From assembly GCF_036347135.1 (NCBI RefSeq), contig NZ_CP108938.1, positions 8,804,001 through 8,868,000 of the forward strand: DNA of 64,000 nucleotides, given 5' to 3'. Shown here piece by piece: positions 17,229-25,875 of this stretch. The notes under the pieces were generated by a model. The model searched no databases. It was not told the origin of the DNA and was given only the letters and a program-made list of their open reading frames with translations. Numbering within the stretch: the first letter of the stretch is position 1; every line of letters begins with the position of its first letter. The position numbers and the translations under genes were made by a program. The stretch is from Streptomyces sp. NBC_00775 (lineage in GTDB: Bacteria > Actinomycetota > Actinomycetes > Streptomycetales > Streptomycetaceae).

Positions 17229-17666
17229 ATGACCGATGCGCACAGCCTCCCCGAGGGCTACGAGATCTCCGCCGACACCTCCCGTATCGACGTCGACCGG
17301 GTCCACCACTGGCTCTCCACCGACGCGTACTGGGCCCTCGGCCGCCCGCGCGACAAGCAGCGGCGCGCGATCGCCGGCTCGCTCAACTTCGGTGTGTACG
17401 ACAACACTTCGGGCGAGCAAGTGGCGTACGCGCGCATCGTCACCGACGAGGCCACCTTCGCCTGGCTGTGCGACGTCTACGTCGCCCCGTCGGTACGCGG
17501 CAAGGGCCTCGGCACCGCCCTGGTCGCAGCCGCGCGCGACCACCTCGAACCGCTCGGCCTGCGCCGCATCCTGCTCGCCACGCACGACGCCCACGGCGTC
17601 TACGCGAAGCTGGGTTTCGAGCCGCTCGCCCGCCCCGACCAGTGGATGGCGCTCACCCGCCACTGA
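17229..17666 (+). CDS. GNAT-family N-acetyltransferase
   Basis: This is a 145-residue acetyl-CoA-dependent transferase. The GNAT fold is recognised by the beta4-alpha3 CoA-binding segment CDVYVAPSVRGKGLGTALVA (motif A, R/Q-x-x-G-x-G/A as RGKGLG) and by the C-terminal LLATHDAHGVYAKLGFEPL. The N-terminal half (VHHWLSTDAYWALGRPRDKQ) is typical of a small group that is often annotated only as GNAT. The acceptor substrate is unknown. It is preceded by the intergenic repeat and followed by the histidine-phosphatase-like gene 76 bases later. Confidence 0.88.
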   Translation: MTDAHSLPEGYEISADTSRIDVDRVHHWLSTDAYWALGRPRDKQRRAIAGSLNFGVYDNTSGEQVAYARIVTDEATFAWLCDVYVAPSVRGKGLGTALVAAARDHLEPLGLRRILLATHDAHGVYAKLGFEPLARPDQWMALTRH

Positions 17667-17742
17667 GTCCGCTCCAGTGAGCCCGCATGTACCCTGCGTA
17701 ACACCCCTTGACCAGCGGAGTCCCGCACTCCACGATCTCCGC

Positions 17743-18327
17743 ATGCATCTTCGGGTCACGTTCGTAGCCGCCGCGCGCAGCTCCTCGCTGCTCGCCGAGC
17801 GCTTCGAGGACGACCGGCCTCTCGACCAGGCCGGCTGGGACGAAGTGCAGCGCGCCGCCGCCGAGCTGGTGCCGCTGGCGGCGGCCGAGCTGCGCTACTG
17901 CTCGCCGACGCCCCGCAGCCGGGCCACCGGCGACGCGCTGGGCTACGGGCCGCTCGTCCAGCTCGCGCTGCGCGACTGCGACATGGGCCGGTGGCGCGGC
18001 TTCACGCTGGGCGAGGCGATGGCCCGCGAACCCGAGGCCGTCGACGCCTGGCTCGCCGATCCGCGCTCGGCGCCGCACGGCGGTGAGTCCCTGATGTCCT
18101 TCATCTCCCGAGTCGGCGGCTGGCTCGACACCCGCCCCGCCGACGACGGCAGCCGCATCGTCGCCGTGGCCGAACCGTCCGTGGTGCGGGCCGCCCTGGT
18201 CTACGCGCTCAAGGCCCAGCCGTCGACGTACTGGAACATCGATGTGCGCCCCCTGTCGACGGTCACCCTCACCGGGAACAACAGACGCTGGAATCTCCGG
18301 CTGGAGGCCGGGCTGGAGCGCGTCTAG
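17743..18327 (+). CDS. Histidine-phosphatase-like protein lacking the catalytic histidines
   Basis: From ATG at 17743 the protein has 194 residues; the frame is open from 17236 but that part only shadows the GNAT gene. The order of segments matches the histidine phosphatase (phosphoglycerate mutase) superfamily: RYCSPTPRSRATGDAL (core Arg region), GRWRGFTLGEAMAREPEAVD, PHGGESLMSFISRVGGWLD and IVAVAEPSVVRAALVYALK. However, the N-terminal catalytic RHG motif is replaced by FVAAARSSSLL. The second catalytic His is also replaced, where a GHGG-like motif would be AEPSVVRA. It may therefore be a non-enzymatic binding protein. The family assignment is by pattern only. Confidence 0.65.
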   Translation: MHLRVTFVAAARSSSLLAERFEDDRPLDQAGWDEVQRAAAELVPLAAAELRYCSPTPRSRATGDALGYGPLVQLALRDCDMGRWRGFTLGEAMAREPEAVDAWLADPRSAPHGGESLMSFISRVGGWLDTRPADDGSRIVAVAEPSVVRAALVYALKAQPSTYWNIDVRPLSTVTLTGNNRRWNLRLEAGLERV

Positions 18328-18333
18328 GCCTGT

Positions 18334-18810
18334 TCAGCAGGAGTCGCCGGACCCGTGCCGGCGCACGCGCGCGTAGTCGGTCGTCAGGACGAGGTCCTTG
18401 GCCGGCCCGCCGACGCGCCACACCGTGCGCCAGCGGTCTTCCGTGTACACCGTGAACTCGCCCCGGTAGAGGTCCGCCGAGCAGGGATGGTGGGCGATGT
18501 GCCGCCCGCTGCTCAGGTCGAGGTCGTGGAAGGGCCGGCCGTCCGAGAACTCGACGAGGGCCGTACCCGCAGCCGGCCCCCGCAGGAACCGCAGCGTCCG
18601 CTCGGCGGGCCGTGCGACGCCCTGCCAGATGAACGTGCCGGATTCGTGGTGCAGAAGCCCCGCTTCCTGCGGATCTTCCAGTGGTCCGAAAACCGTCGTG
18701 CCGGTGAAGCGCCCCTCCGCGTCACTCGCCAGATCCCGCACGGCACGCTCGACCCGCCAGCTCCCGGCTAGGTATGTCAGCACGTCCGCGACTGGCCAGA
18801 ACTCGCCCAT
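18334..18810 (-). CDS. DUF6314 family protein (small beta-barrel)
   Basis: This is a 158-residue protein from ATG at 18810, with GGAGAG about nine bases upstream. The frame is open further upstream, into the AT-rich promoter region of the arabinofuranosidase gene, without coding character. The pattern YLAGSWRVERAV at the N-terminus, then GTTVFGPL, LLHHESGTFIWQGVARPAER and a run of alternating hydrophobic strands, matches the DUF6314 family, which looks lipocalin-like. No catalytic motif is visible. It converges with the phosphatase-like gene, with six bases between the stop codons. Confidence 0.7.
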   Translation of the reverse strand: MGEFWPVADVLTYLAGSWRVERAVRDLASDAEGRFTGTTVFGPLEDPQEAGLLHHESGTFIWQGVARPAERTLRFLRGPAAGTALVEFSDGRPFHDLDLSSGRHIAHHPCSADLYRGEFTVYTEDRWRTVWRVGGPAKDLVLTTDYARVRRHGSGDSC

Positions 18811-18850
18811 GCCGTCCCGCTCTCCGTCCCGTCCGATGCTGCGTGACCCA

Positions 18851-18917
18851 TTGACGCACTCTGGCCCCCTCCCTATCTTGCCGTTCGAAGTATTGATCGA
18901 TGTCTGATATTTCGAAC
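18851..18917 (+). promoter_or_regulatory. Promoter and inverted-repeat operator of the arabinofuranosidase gene
   Basis: TTGACG (18851-18856) and TATCTT (18874-18879) are spaced by 17 bases, a good vegetative sigma-70 promoter. GTTCGAA (18883-18889) and TTCGAAC (18911-18917) form an inverted repeat centred at 18900, just downstream of the -10 box and over the expected start point. A LacI- or GntR-type repressor site is likely. The regulator is not encoded next to it. Confidence 0.65.
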
Positions 18918-18951
18918 AACTCCACACTAACTACAGAGCCGCGGAGTATCC

Positions 18952-21435
18952 ATGTCACCCACCCGCACCCGCTGGAGACTCGGACTCACGGCCACCGCAC
19001 TCCTGGTGGCCTCCACCGTCGTTCCCGGGACCGCTCCGGCGAACGCCGCCGCCGATGTCACCGACTACGCGATCACCGTCGACCCGAAGGGCTCGGGCGC
19101 GAAGATCGACGACACGATGTACGGCGTCTTCTTCGAGGACATCAACCGCGCCGCCGACGGCGGCCTGTACGCGGAGCTCGTACAGAACCGGTCGTTCGAG
19201 TACAGCACCGCCGACAACGCGTCCTATACGCCGCTGACCTCCTGGACCGTCTCCGGTACCGCGCAGGCCGCGAGCGACGACGGCCGCCTCAACGCCCGCA
19301 ACCGCACCTACCTCTCCCTGGACGGCGGCTCGTCCGTCACCAACTCCGGTTACAACACCGGGATTTCGGTCGAGAGCGGCAAGGCGTACGACTTCTCGGT
19401 CTGGGCCCGCGCCGATGCCGCGTCGCCCCTGACCCTGACGCTCCAGGACGCCGAGGGCACGCTCGCCGAGGCCCGTCAGGTCACCGCGCGCGGCGGCTGG
19501 GCCAAGTACCGGGCGACGTTCACCGCGACCCGCACCAGCACTACCGGCCGCCTCACCGTCGCCGCGGGCAACCCCGTCGCGCTCGACATGATCTCGCTGA
19601 TCCCCCGGGACACTTACAAGGGCCACGGCCTGCGCAAGGACCTCGCCGAGAAGATCGCCGCCCTCCACCCGGGCTTCGTACGCTTCCCGGGCGGCTGCCT
19701 GGTCAACACTGGCAGCATGCAGGGATATGACGAGGCGTCGGGCTACCAGCGCAAGCGCTCGTACCAGTGGAAGGACACCGTCGGCCCGGTCGAGCAGCGC
19801 GCCACCAACTCCAACTTCTGGGGCTACAACCAGAGTTACGGGCTCGGCTACTACGAGTACTTCCAGTTCGCCGAGGACATCGGCGCGATGCCGCTGCCCG
19901 TCGTGCCCGCGCTCGTCACCGGCTGCGGCCAGAACAAGGCCACCGACGACGACGCGCTGCTCAAGCGGCACATCCAGGACACCCTCGATCTCATCGAGTT
20001 CGCCAACGGCCCGGTGACCAGCGAATGGGGCAAGAAGCGCGCCCAGATGGGCCACCCCAAGCCCTTCCACCTCACGCACCTCGAAGTGGGCAACGAGGAG
20101 AACCTCCCCGAGGCGTTCTTCTCGCGCTTCACCCAGTTCCGCGCCGCCATCGAGGCCAAGTACCCGGACGTCACGGTGATTTCGAACGCCGGCCCGGACG
20201 ACTCGGGCACCACCTTCGACACGGCCTGGAAGCTCAACAAGGACGCCGGTGTCGACATGGTCGACGAGCACTACTACAACAGCCCGCAGTGGTTCCTGCA
20301 GAACAACGACCGCTATGACTCGTACGACAGGAACGGCCCGAAGGTCTTCCTCGGCGAGTACGCCTCGGGCGGCAACACCTTCAAGAACGCCCTCTCCGAA
20401 GCCGCGTACATGACCGGCCTGGAACGCAACGCGGACGTCGTGAAGCTCGCCTCGTACGCCCCGCTGCTCGCCAACGAGGACTACGTGCAGTGGCGCCCGG
20501 ACATGATCTGGTTCAACAACCACGCCTCGTGGAACTCGGCCGACTACGAGGTGCAGAAGCTCTTCATGAGCAACGTCGGCGACCGGGTGGTGCCCAGCAG
20601 CGCCACCACCACACCGTCGCTGAGCGCGCCGATCTCGGGCGCCGTCGGCCTGTCGACCTGGGCGACCACGGCGGCGTACGACGATGTCTTGGTCACCGGT
20701 GCGGACGGGACCACACTGCTCAGCGACGACTTCAGCGGTGACGCCTCGCAGTGGACCCACACGGGCACCGGGAGCTGGAGCCTCCAGGACGGGCAGTACG
20801 TGCAGACCGACGAGGCCGCGACCAACACCATGGTCCAGGCGGGCGACCCGGCCTGGCACGATTACGACCTCCACGTGAAGGCCACCAAGAAGTCCGGCAA
20901 GGAAGGCTTCCTCGTCGCCTTCGGAGTCAAGGACACCGGCAACTACTACTGGTGGAACCTCGGCGGCTGGAACAACACCACCTCCGCCGTCGAACAGGCC
21001 GTGGACGGCGGCAAGTCGACGCTGATCTCCAAGGCCGGCTCGATCGAGACGGGCAAGGCGTACGACATCGACGTCAAGGTACGAGGCCGTCAGGTCACCC
21101 TCTACCTGGACGGCCAGGAGTGGGGGAGCTTCACCGACGACAAGCCCGCGGAGCCGTTCCGTCAGGTCGTCACGCGGGACGCGAAGACCGGTGACCTCAT
21201 CGTCAAGGTCGTCAACGCCCAGTCCGCGGACGCCCGTACCGCGATCGACCTGGGCGGGGCGAAGGTGGGACACAAGGCCGCCGTCACCACGCTCCAGGCC
21301 GCGCCCGACGCGGTGAACACGGAGGCGGCCACCGCGGTCGCCCCGGTGAAGTCCACCTTCGAGGGGGTCGCCGACACGTTCACGTACACCTTCCCGGCGA
21401 ACTCCGTGACGTTCCTGAGGATCAAGAAGAGGTAG
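18952..21435 (+). CDS. Secreted alpha-L-arabinofuranosidase (GH51-like) with CBM and an inserted laminin-G-like domain
   Basis: The 827-residue protein carries a Sec signal (residues 1-33, LGLTATALLVASTVVPGTAP) and should release arabinose from arabinoxylan or arabinan outside the cell. A GH51 start (SGAKIDDTMYGVFFEDINRA) is followed by a CBM4_9-like domain (about 95-220) and the catalytic barrel. The acid/base Glu382 is in LEVGNEENL and the nucleophile Glu469 in VFLGEYASGGN. A concanavalin-like domain of about 135 residues (about 585-720, LLSDDFSGDASQWTHTGTGS onward) interrupts the C-terminal beta-domain, which closes with TFTYTFPANSVTFLRIKKR. The ATG at 18952 has GCGGAG upstream. Its 3' end overlaps the convergent gene by 14 bases. 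Confidence 0.9.
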   Translation: MSPTRTRWRLGLTATALLVASTVVPGTAPANAAADVTDYAITVDPKGSGAKIDDTMYGVFFEDINRAADGGLYAELVQNRSFEYSTADNASYTPLTSWTVSGTAQAASDDGRLNARNRTYLSLDGGSSVTNSGYNTGISVESGKAYDFSVWARADAASPLTLTLQDAEGTLAEARQVTARGGWAKYRATFTATRTSTTGRLTVAAGNPVALDMISLIPRDTYKGHGLRKDLAEKIAALHPGFVRFPGGCLVNTGSMQGYDEASGYQRKRSYQWKDTVGPVEQRATNSNFWGYNQSYGLGYYEYFQFAEDIGAMPLPVVPALVTGCGQNKATDDDALLKRHIQDTLDLIEFANGPVTSEWGKKRAQMGHPKPFHLTHLEVGNEENLPEAFFSRFTQFRAAIEAKYPDVTVISNAGPDDSGTTFDTAWKLNKDAGVDMVDEHYYNSPQWFLQNNDRYDSYDRNGPKVFLGEYASGGNTFKNALSEAAYMTGLERNADVVKLASYAPLLANEDYVQWRPDMIWFNNHASWNSADYEVQKLFMSNVGDRVVPSSATTTPSLSAPISGAVGLSTWATTAAYDDVLVTGADGTTLLSDDFSGDASQWTHTGTGSWSLQDGQYVQTDEAATNTMVQAGDPAWHDYDLHVKATKKSGKEGFLVAFGVKDTGNYYWWNLGGWNNTTSAVEQAVDGGKSTLISKAGSIETGKAYDIDVKVRGRQVTLYLDGQEWGSFTDDKPAEPFRQVVTRDAKTGDLIVKVVNAQSADARTAIDLGGAKVGHKAAVTTLQAAPDAVNTEAATAVAPVKSTFEGVADTFTYTFPANSVTFLRIKKR

Positions 21436-21886
21436 CTCCGGCCGTGGGCTGCTGCTCGACCGGCAGCAGCCCACGCTCGCCGAAGACCTTCTTCGCGACC
21501 AGGGTCGCGTTCATGGCCTTCGGTATGCCGCAGTACACCGCCGAGTGCAGCAGCGCCTCGACGATCTGCTCCGACGAAAGTCCCACGTTCAGTGCGGCGT
21601 TGACGTGCACCTCCAGCTGGGTCTCGCAGCCGCCGAGCGCCGTGAGCATGCCGAGTGTCACCAACTGGCGGTCGCGCGGGGCGAGTCCGGGCCGGTCGTA
21701 GATGTCGCCGAAGGCCCAGGCCACGATCTGGTGGCCCAGTTCGGGGTTGATGTCGGAGAGCGCGTCGACCACGCGCTGCCCGGCCTCGCCGTCCACGCGC
21801 TGAAGGATCTTCAGGCCGTGCTCGAAGCGCTCCTCGCGGGTGGTGGCGTTGTCCATGGGGGCGTTGTCGATGAGGGCGTCGCTCAT
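21422..21886 (-). CDS. Carboxymuconolactone decarboxylase (PcaC/AhpD-like) family protein
   Basis: The 154-residue all-helical protein has the family core GLAPRDRQLVTLGMLTALGG, CETQLEVHVNAALNVGLSSE and VEALLHSAVYCGIPKAMNA. The CxxC pair of true AhpD peroxidases is absent: there is one Cys in GGCETQLEVH and another in VYCG. A PcaC-like or uncharacterised role is therefore more likely than peroxidase. Its ATG overlaps the MerR stop codon (ATGA), so the pair is one operon, and MerR-family control by a small electrophile or aromatic compound is plausible. Confidence 0.82.
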   Translation of the reverse strand: MSDALIDNAPMDNATTREERFEHGLKILQRVDGEAGQRVVDALSDINPELGHQIVAWAFGDIYDRPGLAPRDRQLVTLGMLTALGGCETQLEVHVNAALNVGLSSEQIVEALLHSAVYCGIPKAMNATLVAKKVFGERGLLPVEQQPTAGATSS

Positions 21887-22302
21887 GAGAGGTCGTCCGA
21901 TCCCGGCTGGTCGAGCAGCCGTTCGTAGTGGTCGATCTTGACGTCGAGGGCGGCCGCGTTGCGGCGCAGGGCGCGGATCCGGTCCGCGAGGTCGGCGCGA
22001 TGCTCCCGGAGCAACGCGAGCCGCTCGGGGACCGAGACGTCGCCCCGTGCCCGCAGCTCCGCGAACCGCTGCATGTCCGCGATCGACATGCCCGTCTCGC
22101 GCAGCCGGATCAGGAACTCCAGCCAGGCCAGGTCGGCCAGCTCGTAACGCCGCTGGTTCCCGGTGGTCCGGCCGACCCGTTCGATCAGGCCGGCCTTCTC
22201 GTAGTACCGCAGCGTGTCGTGCGAGAGTCCGGTGTGCTCGACGACCTGGGCGATCGTGAGCGTCGGCTCCTGGCTGTGCGGGTGGGGCTGTCCGCTGGTC
22301 AT
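21883..22302 (-). CDS. MerR-family transcriptional regulator
   Basis: From ATG at 22302 the protein has 139 residues; the frame is open 15 codons further but that would run through the promoter. It has an N-terminal winged helix (LTIAQVVEHTGLSHDTLRYY, then EKAGLIERVGRT and YELADLAWLEFLIRLRETGM), followed by a coiled-coil dimerisation helix (ERLALLREHRADLADRIRAL). The C-terminus is short, with no metal-binding Cys, which argues against a metal sensor. The promoter is of MerR type, with a 19-base spacer, and places the start point on the ATG. It is co-transcribed with the carboxymuconolactone decarboxylase-like gene. Confidence 0.9.
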   Translation of the reverse strand: MTSGQPHPHSQEPTLTIAQVVEHTGLSHDTLRYYEKAGLIERVGRTTGNQRRYELADLAWLEFLIRLRETGMSIADMQRFAELRARGDVSVPERLALLREHRADLADRIRALRRNAAALDVKIDHYERLLDQPGSDDLS

Positions 22303-22309
22303 GACAAGA

Positions 22310-22340
22310 ACGGTAGAACCTGGAGTGCGCTCCAGGTCAA
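22310..22340 (-). promoter_or_regulatory. MerR-type promoter with 19-bp spacer and palindromic operator
   Basis: On the minus strand, TTGACC (22340-22335) and TACCGT (22315-22310) are separated by 19 bases, the long spacer typical of MerR-activated promoters. The palindrome ACCTGGAG-TGCG-CTCCAGGT (22318-22337, 8-bp perfect arms) fills the spacer. Seven bases lie between the -10 box and the MerR ATG, which points to a leaderless transcript. Confidence 0.85.
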
Positions 22341-22387
22341 GCCTCACCGGCGAGCACGCCGCGAAGAGCCTTCAGGGCGGCCGACGA

Positions 22388-23626
<1,239 letters not shown>

Positions 23627-23679
23627 TCACCTCTCACGGGTTGTTCGCTGGGTGTCTCACGGGTTGGTGCACTTTTTGC

Positions 23680-23704
23680 CGTGAGGGACGCTAGGCGTCC
23701 TCAC
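23680..23704. promoter_or_regulatory. Inverted repeat in the SufS/CGNR divergent promoter region
   Basis: GGACGC (23686-23691) and GCGTCC (23695-23700) flank TAG. With one bulged G the arms extend to GTGAG...CTCAC. It lies just upstream of TAGCAT (23721-23726), a -10 box seven bases before GTG 23734, and so covers the -35 region of the CGNR gene. It is a likely operator. Confidence 0.5.
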
Positions 23705-23733
23705 GGAGAATCGCAAGCGTTAGCATGAGACGC

Positions 23734-24333
23734 GTGGAACACCGCGTGGAGCACGAAGCCCCCCACTACCTGCATCAGCCGGGGGTCCCCGGCGAGGAGC
23801 GCTATGTCTCGCTGGCCCTGGTCAACACGCGTTTCGCGCTGAGCCATGGCCCGGTCGACCTGCTCGACGACACCGAGGCCGCGCACCTCTGGCTCGTACG
23901 GCATGAGCTGCTGCCGGACCGGGTGGCGCTGAACGGCCGGCAGTTCGGCCGGCTTCTCGGCCTGCGCGAGGCGCTGCGCTCGCTCTTCGAGGCACGCGAG
24001 GCCCGTTCCGTACCGCCGCGCGAGAGCCTCGACACCCTGAACTCCGCGCTGGCCGCGGCCCCTGCGACGCCCCGCCTCGCCTGGACCGCGGACGGCCCGC
24101 ACCGCGCCGACGAACCCGACACCGGCAACCCGGCGGGCGCCGCCCTCTCCCTCCTCGCCGACGACGCGGCCGAACTCCTCACGGGCCCGGAATCCCCGCA
24201 GCTCGCCCCGTGCGCGGCCGACGGCTGTACGCGCTGGTTCCTCCGCTCCCACGCGGCCCGGCGCTGGTGCACGACGAAGTGCGGCAACCGGGTGCGGGCG
24301 GCACGCGCCTACGCGGCACGCAAGACGCGGTAA
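23734..24333 (+). CDS. ABATE/CGNR zinc-finger putative transcription regulator
   Basis: From GTG 23734 the protein has 199 residues (an in-frame ATG at 23725 would lie inside the -10 box). The N-terminal ABATE domain (YVSLALVNTRFALSHGPVDL, HLWLVRHELLPDRVALNGRQ) precedes a C-terminal CGNR zinc finger. The finger has CAADGCTRWFLRSHAARRWC followed by TTKCGNRVRAARAYA, i.e. four Cys and the CGNR signature. Such proteins are thought to be stress-related regulators that bind nucleic acid; no target is known. It is divergent from the SufS-like gene. Confidence 0.85.
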   Translation: MEHRVEHEAPHYLHQPGVPGEERYVSLALVNTRFALSHGPVDLLDDTEAAHLWLVRHELLPDRVALNGRQFGRLLGLREALRSLFEAREARSVPPRESLDTLNSALAAAPATPRLAWTADGPHRADEPDTGNPAGAALSLLADDAAELLTGPESPQLAPCAADGCTRWFLRSHAARRWCTTKCGNRVRAARAYAARKTR

Positions 24334-24387
24334 CCGCGGGGTGCCGTCGTATCCGAGGTGCGGTGGTGTCGTACCTGAGGTGCGGGG

Positions 24388-25188
24388 TTACGAGTGGCGG
24401 CGAGGCTTGCCGCGCTTGGCGCCGCCCTTGGGGCCACCGGAACCACTGCCGCGGGGGTTCTTGCCGCCCGCCTTGCCGGCCGTGGACTTGCGCCGTGCGC
24501 CGCCGCCCGCGTCCGACCGCTGGGGCGTGGCCTTGGCCTTGGACTTGGCCTTCTGCCCGTCGGCGGCCGGGGTCTGGGAACGTCCCCGGGTGCTGTTGAC
24601 CGTCCGGCCGCGGACGATCCCGATGAAGTCCTCCACCTGGTCGGTGGTCTTCTCCTCGGGCCAGGACAGTGCGACACGCGACTCGGGGGCGTCCGTGACC
24701 GTCCGGTAGGTGAGGTCCTTGCGGTGGTGGAGGCGGGCCAGGGACTGCGGGACGACGAGGACGCCGATGCCCGCCGCGACGAGCTCGACGGCATCCTCGG
24801 TGGTGGCGGGGCGCTCCAGCGCGGGCTTCCCCGGCAGGCGCTCCCAGTCGAGGGTGTCGTCCAGGGGGTGCAGCACGATGTCGTCGGCGAGATCCTCCGT
24901 GGAGACCTGCTCGACCGCCGCCACGATGTGGTCCTTGGGGACCATGACGACCGTCGTCTCGGTGTACAGGGGGATCGCGCTGAGGTCGGTCCGGTCGACC
25001 GGCAGCCGTACGAAGCCCGCGTCGGCGCCACCGCTGCGCAGCAGGCCGAACGCCTCGTCGGCGGAGACCGCGACGAGGGTCAGCGGGATGCCGGAGAACC
25101 GCTCGTTCCAGATCCGCACCCACTTGGCGGGCGTGACCCCCGGGACGTACGCGAGCCGGAACGCGGAGGGTGCTTCGGAGCCAGTCAC
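24388..25188 (-). CDS. LysR-type substrate-binding domain protein without DNA-binding domain, Lys/Arg-rich tail
   Basis: The 266-residue protein begins at GTG 25188. Residues 8-190 match the periplasmic-binding-protein-like effector domain of LysR regulators (FRLAYVPGVTPAKWVRIWNE, ADAGFVRLPVDRTDLSAIPL, VVMVPKDHIVAAVEQV, VAAGIGVLVVPQSLARLHHR). There is no N-terminal helix-turn-helix. Instead, residues 190-266 are a low-complexity tail of Lys, Arg, Gly, Ser and Ala (KAKSKAKATPQR, GSGSGGPKGGAKRGKPRRHS) that could bind DNA or RNA non-specifically. The same architecture is common in Streptomyces, but its function is not known. It is convergent with the CGNR gene. Confidence 0.8.
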   Translation of the reverse strand: MTGSEAPSAFRLAYVPGVTPAKWVRIWNERFSGIPLTLVAVSADEAFGLLRSGGADAGFVRLPVDRTDLSAIPLYTETTVVMVPKDHIVAAVEQVSTEDLADDIVLHPLDDTLDWERLPGKPALERPATTEDAVELVAAGIGVLVVPQSLARLHHRKDLTYRTVTDAPESRVALSWPEEKTTDQVEDFIGIVRGRTVNSTRGRSQTPAADGQKAKSKAKATPQRSDAGGGARRKSTAGKAGGKNPRGSGSGGPKGGAKRGKPRRHS

Positions 25189-25214
25189 TTCGTCAGGTTA
25201 CCGGTCATGGTCAC

Positions 25215-25310
25215 GGGTGCCGCACCGCGACCTTGGCCGGGTGCCGCACCGCGACCTTGACCGGGTGCCGCGCCGTGACCACGACCGGATGCCGCACCCG
25301 TGACGTCGCC
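25215..25310. repeat. Tandem repeat array, 24-bp unit, 4 copies
   Basis: Units start at 25215, 25239, 25263 and 25287, each 24 bases with the pattern GGGTGCCGCACCGCGACC. Units 1 and 2 differ at one base; units 3 and 4 are more diverged. The array occupies the gap between the two divergent genes, upstream of both, where copy number could change promoter spacing. Confidence 0.85.
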
Positions 25311-25363
25311 TCCCGAACACGTGATGGTCGGCGGTGGCTCACATGCTCGATACCCTTGACACC

Positions 25364-25756
25364 ATGACGTCGCACCAGACCACCCAGACGATGAAGCCCG
25401 CGACAGCGGCGAAGAAGCTGGGTGTGTACCTCGAGGCCACCCCCGCCGAGTTCCAGGAGGGTGTCGTCTCGCGTGCCGAGCTGACTGCGCTGCAGGCCGA
25501 CCCGCCCGAGTGGCTCCAGGAGCTGCGCCGCAACGGCCCGCACCCCCGTCCGGTGGTCGCGGCCAAGCTGGGCGTGTCCATCGCCGGGCTCGCCCGGGGC
25601 GGGGTCACCGAGGCCCTCACCACCGAGCAGATCGAGGCCCTCAAGACGGAGAACCCCGCCTGGCTGCGGCGCGAGCGCTCCACCCAGGCCGACGTCCGCA
25701 AGGAATCGGTCCGCATCAAGGAGAAGAACGCGGAGCGGTCCGCCAAGCGTTCCTGA
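25364..25756 (+). CDS. DUF5997 family protein
   Basis: From ATG at 25364 the protein has 130 residues. TACCCT lies about seven bases upstream, so a leaderless start is likely; the frame is open to 25334. It is a helical protein with KPATAAKKLGVYLEATPAEF, VSRAELTALQADPPEWLQEL, RRNGPHPRPVVAAKLGVSIA and ENPAWLRRERSTQADVRKES, ending in a Lys/Arg/Glu-rich helix. This matches DUF5997, an actinobacterial family without a known function. It is divergent from the LysR-like gene across the 24-bp tandem array, and the two are often neighbours in Streptomyces as far as I recall. Confidence 0.8.
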   Translation: MTSHQTTQTMKPATAAKKLGVYLEATPAEFQEGVVSRAELTALQADPPEWLQELRRNGPHPRPVVAAKLGVSIAGLARGGVTEALTTEQIEALKTENPAWLRRERSTQADVRKESVRIKEKNAERSAKRS

Positions 25757-25875
25757 CCGCCTCCCACGTCCTCGCGCGGCGGTGTGGCGGGTTCTCGCCC
25801 AGTGGTGTGGCGGGTCCGTCGCGATCCGTGAAAGCGGCCGACGGCGCCCCGCTGCCGCCACTATCGTCGATGGTC

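Noticed and set aside
15684..17759. 691-codon minus-strand open frame opposite the MocR and GNAT genes
   Set aside because: Shadow frame: no family motif, it spans two well-supported plus-strand genes, and stop codons are rare by chance at this GC content.
18955..21474. 839-codon minus-strand open frame opposite the arabinofuranosidase
   Set aside because: Same artefact. The plus strand encodes a clear signal peptide and catalytic motifs.
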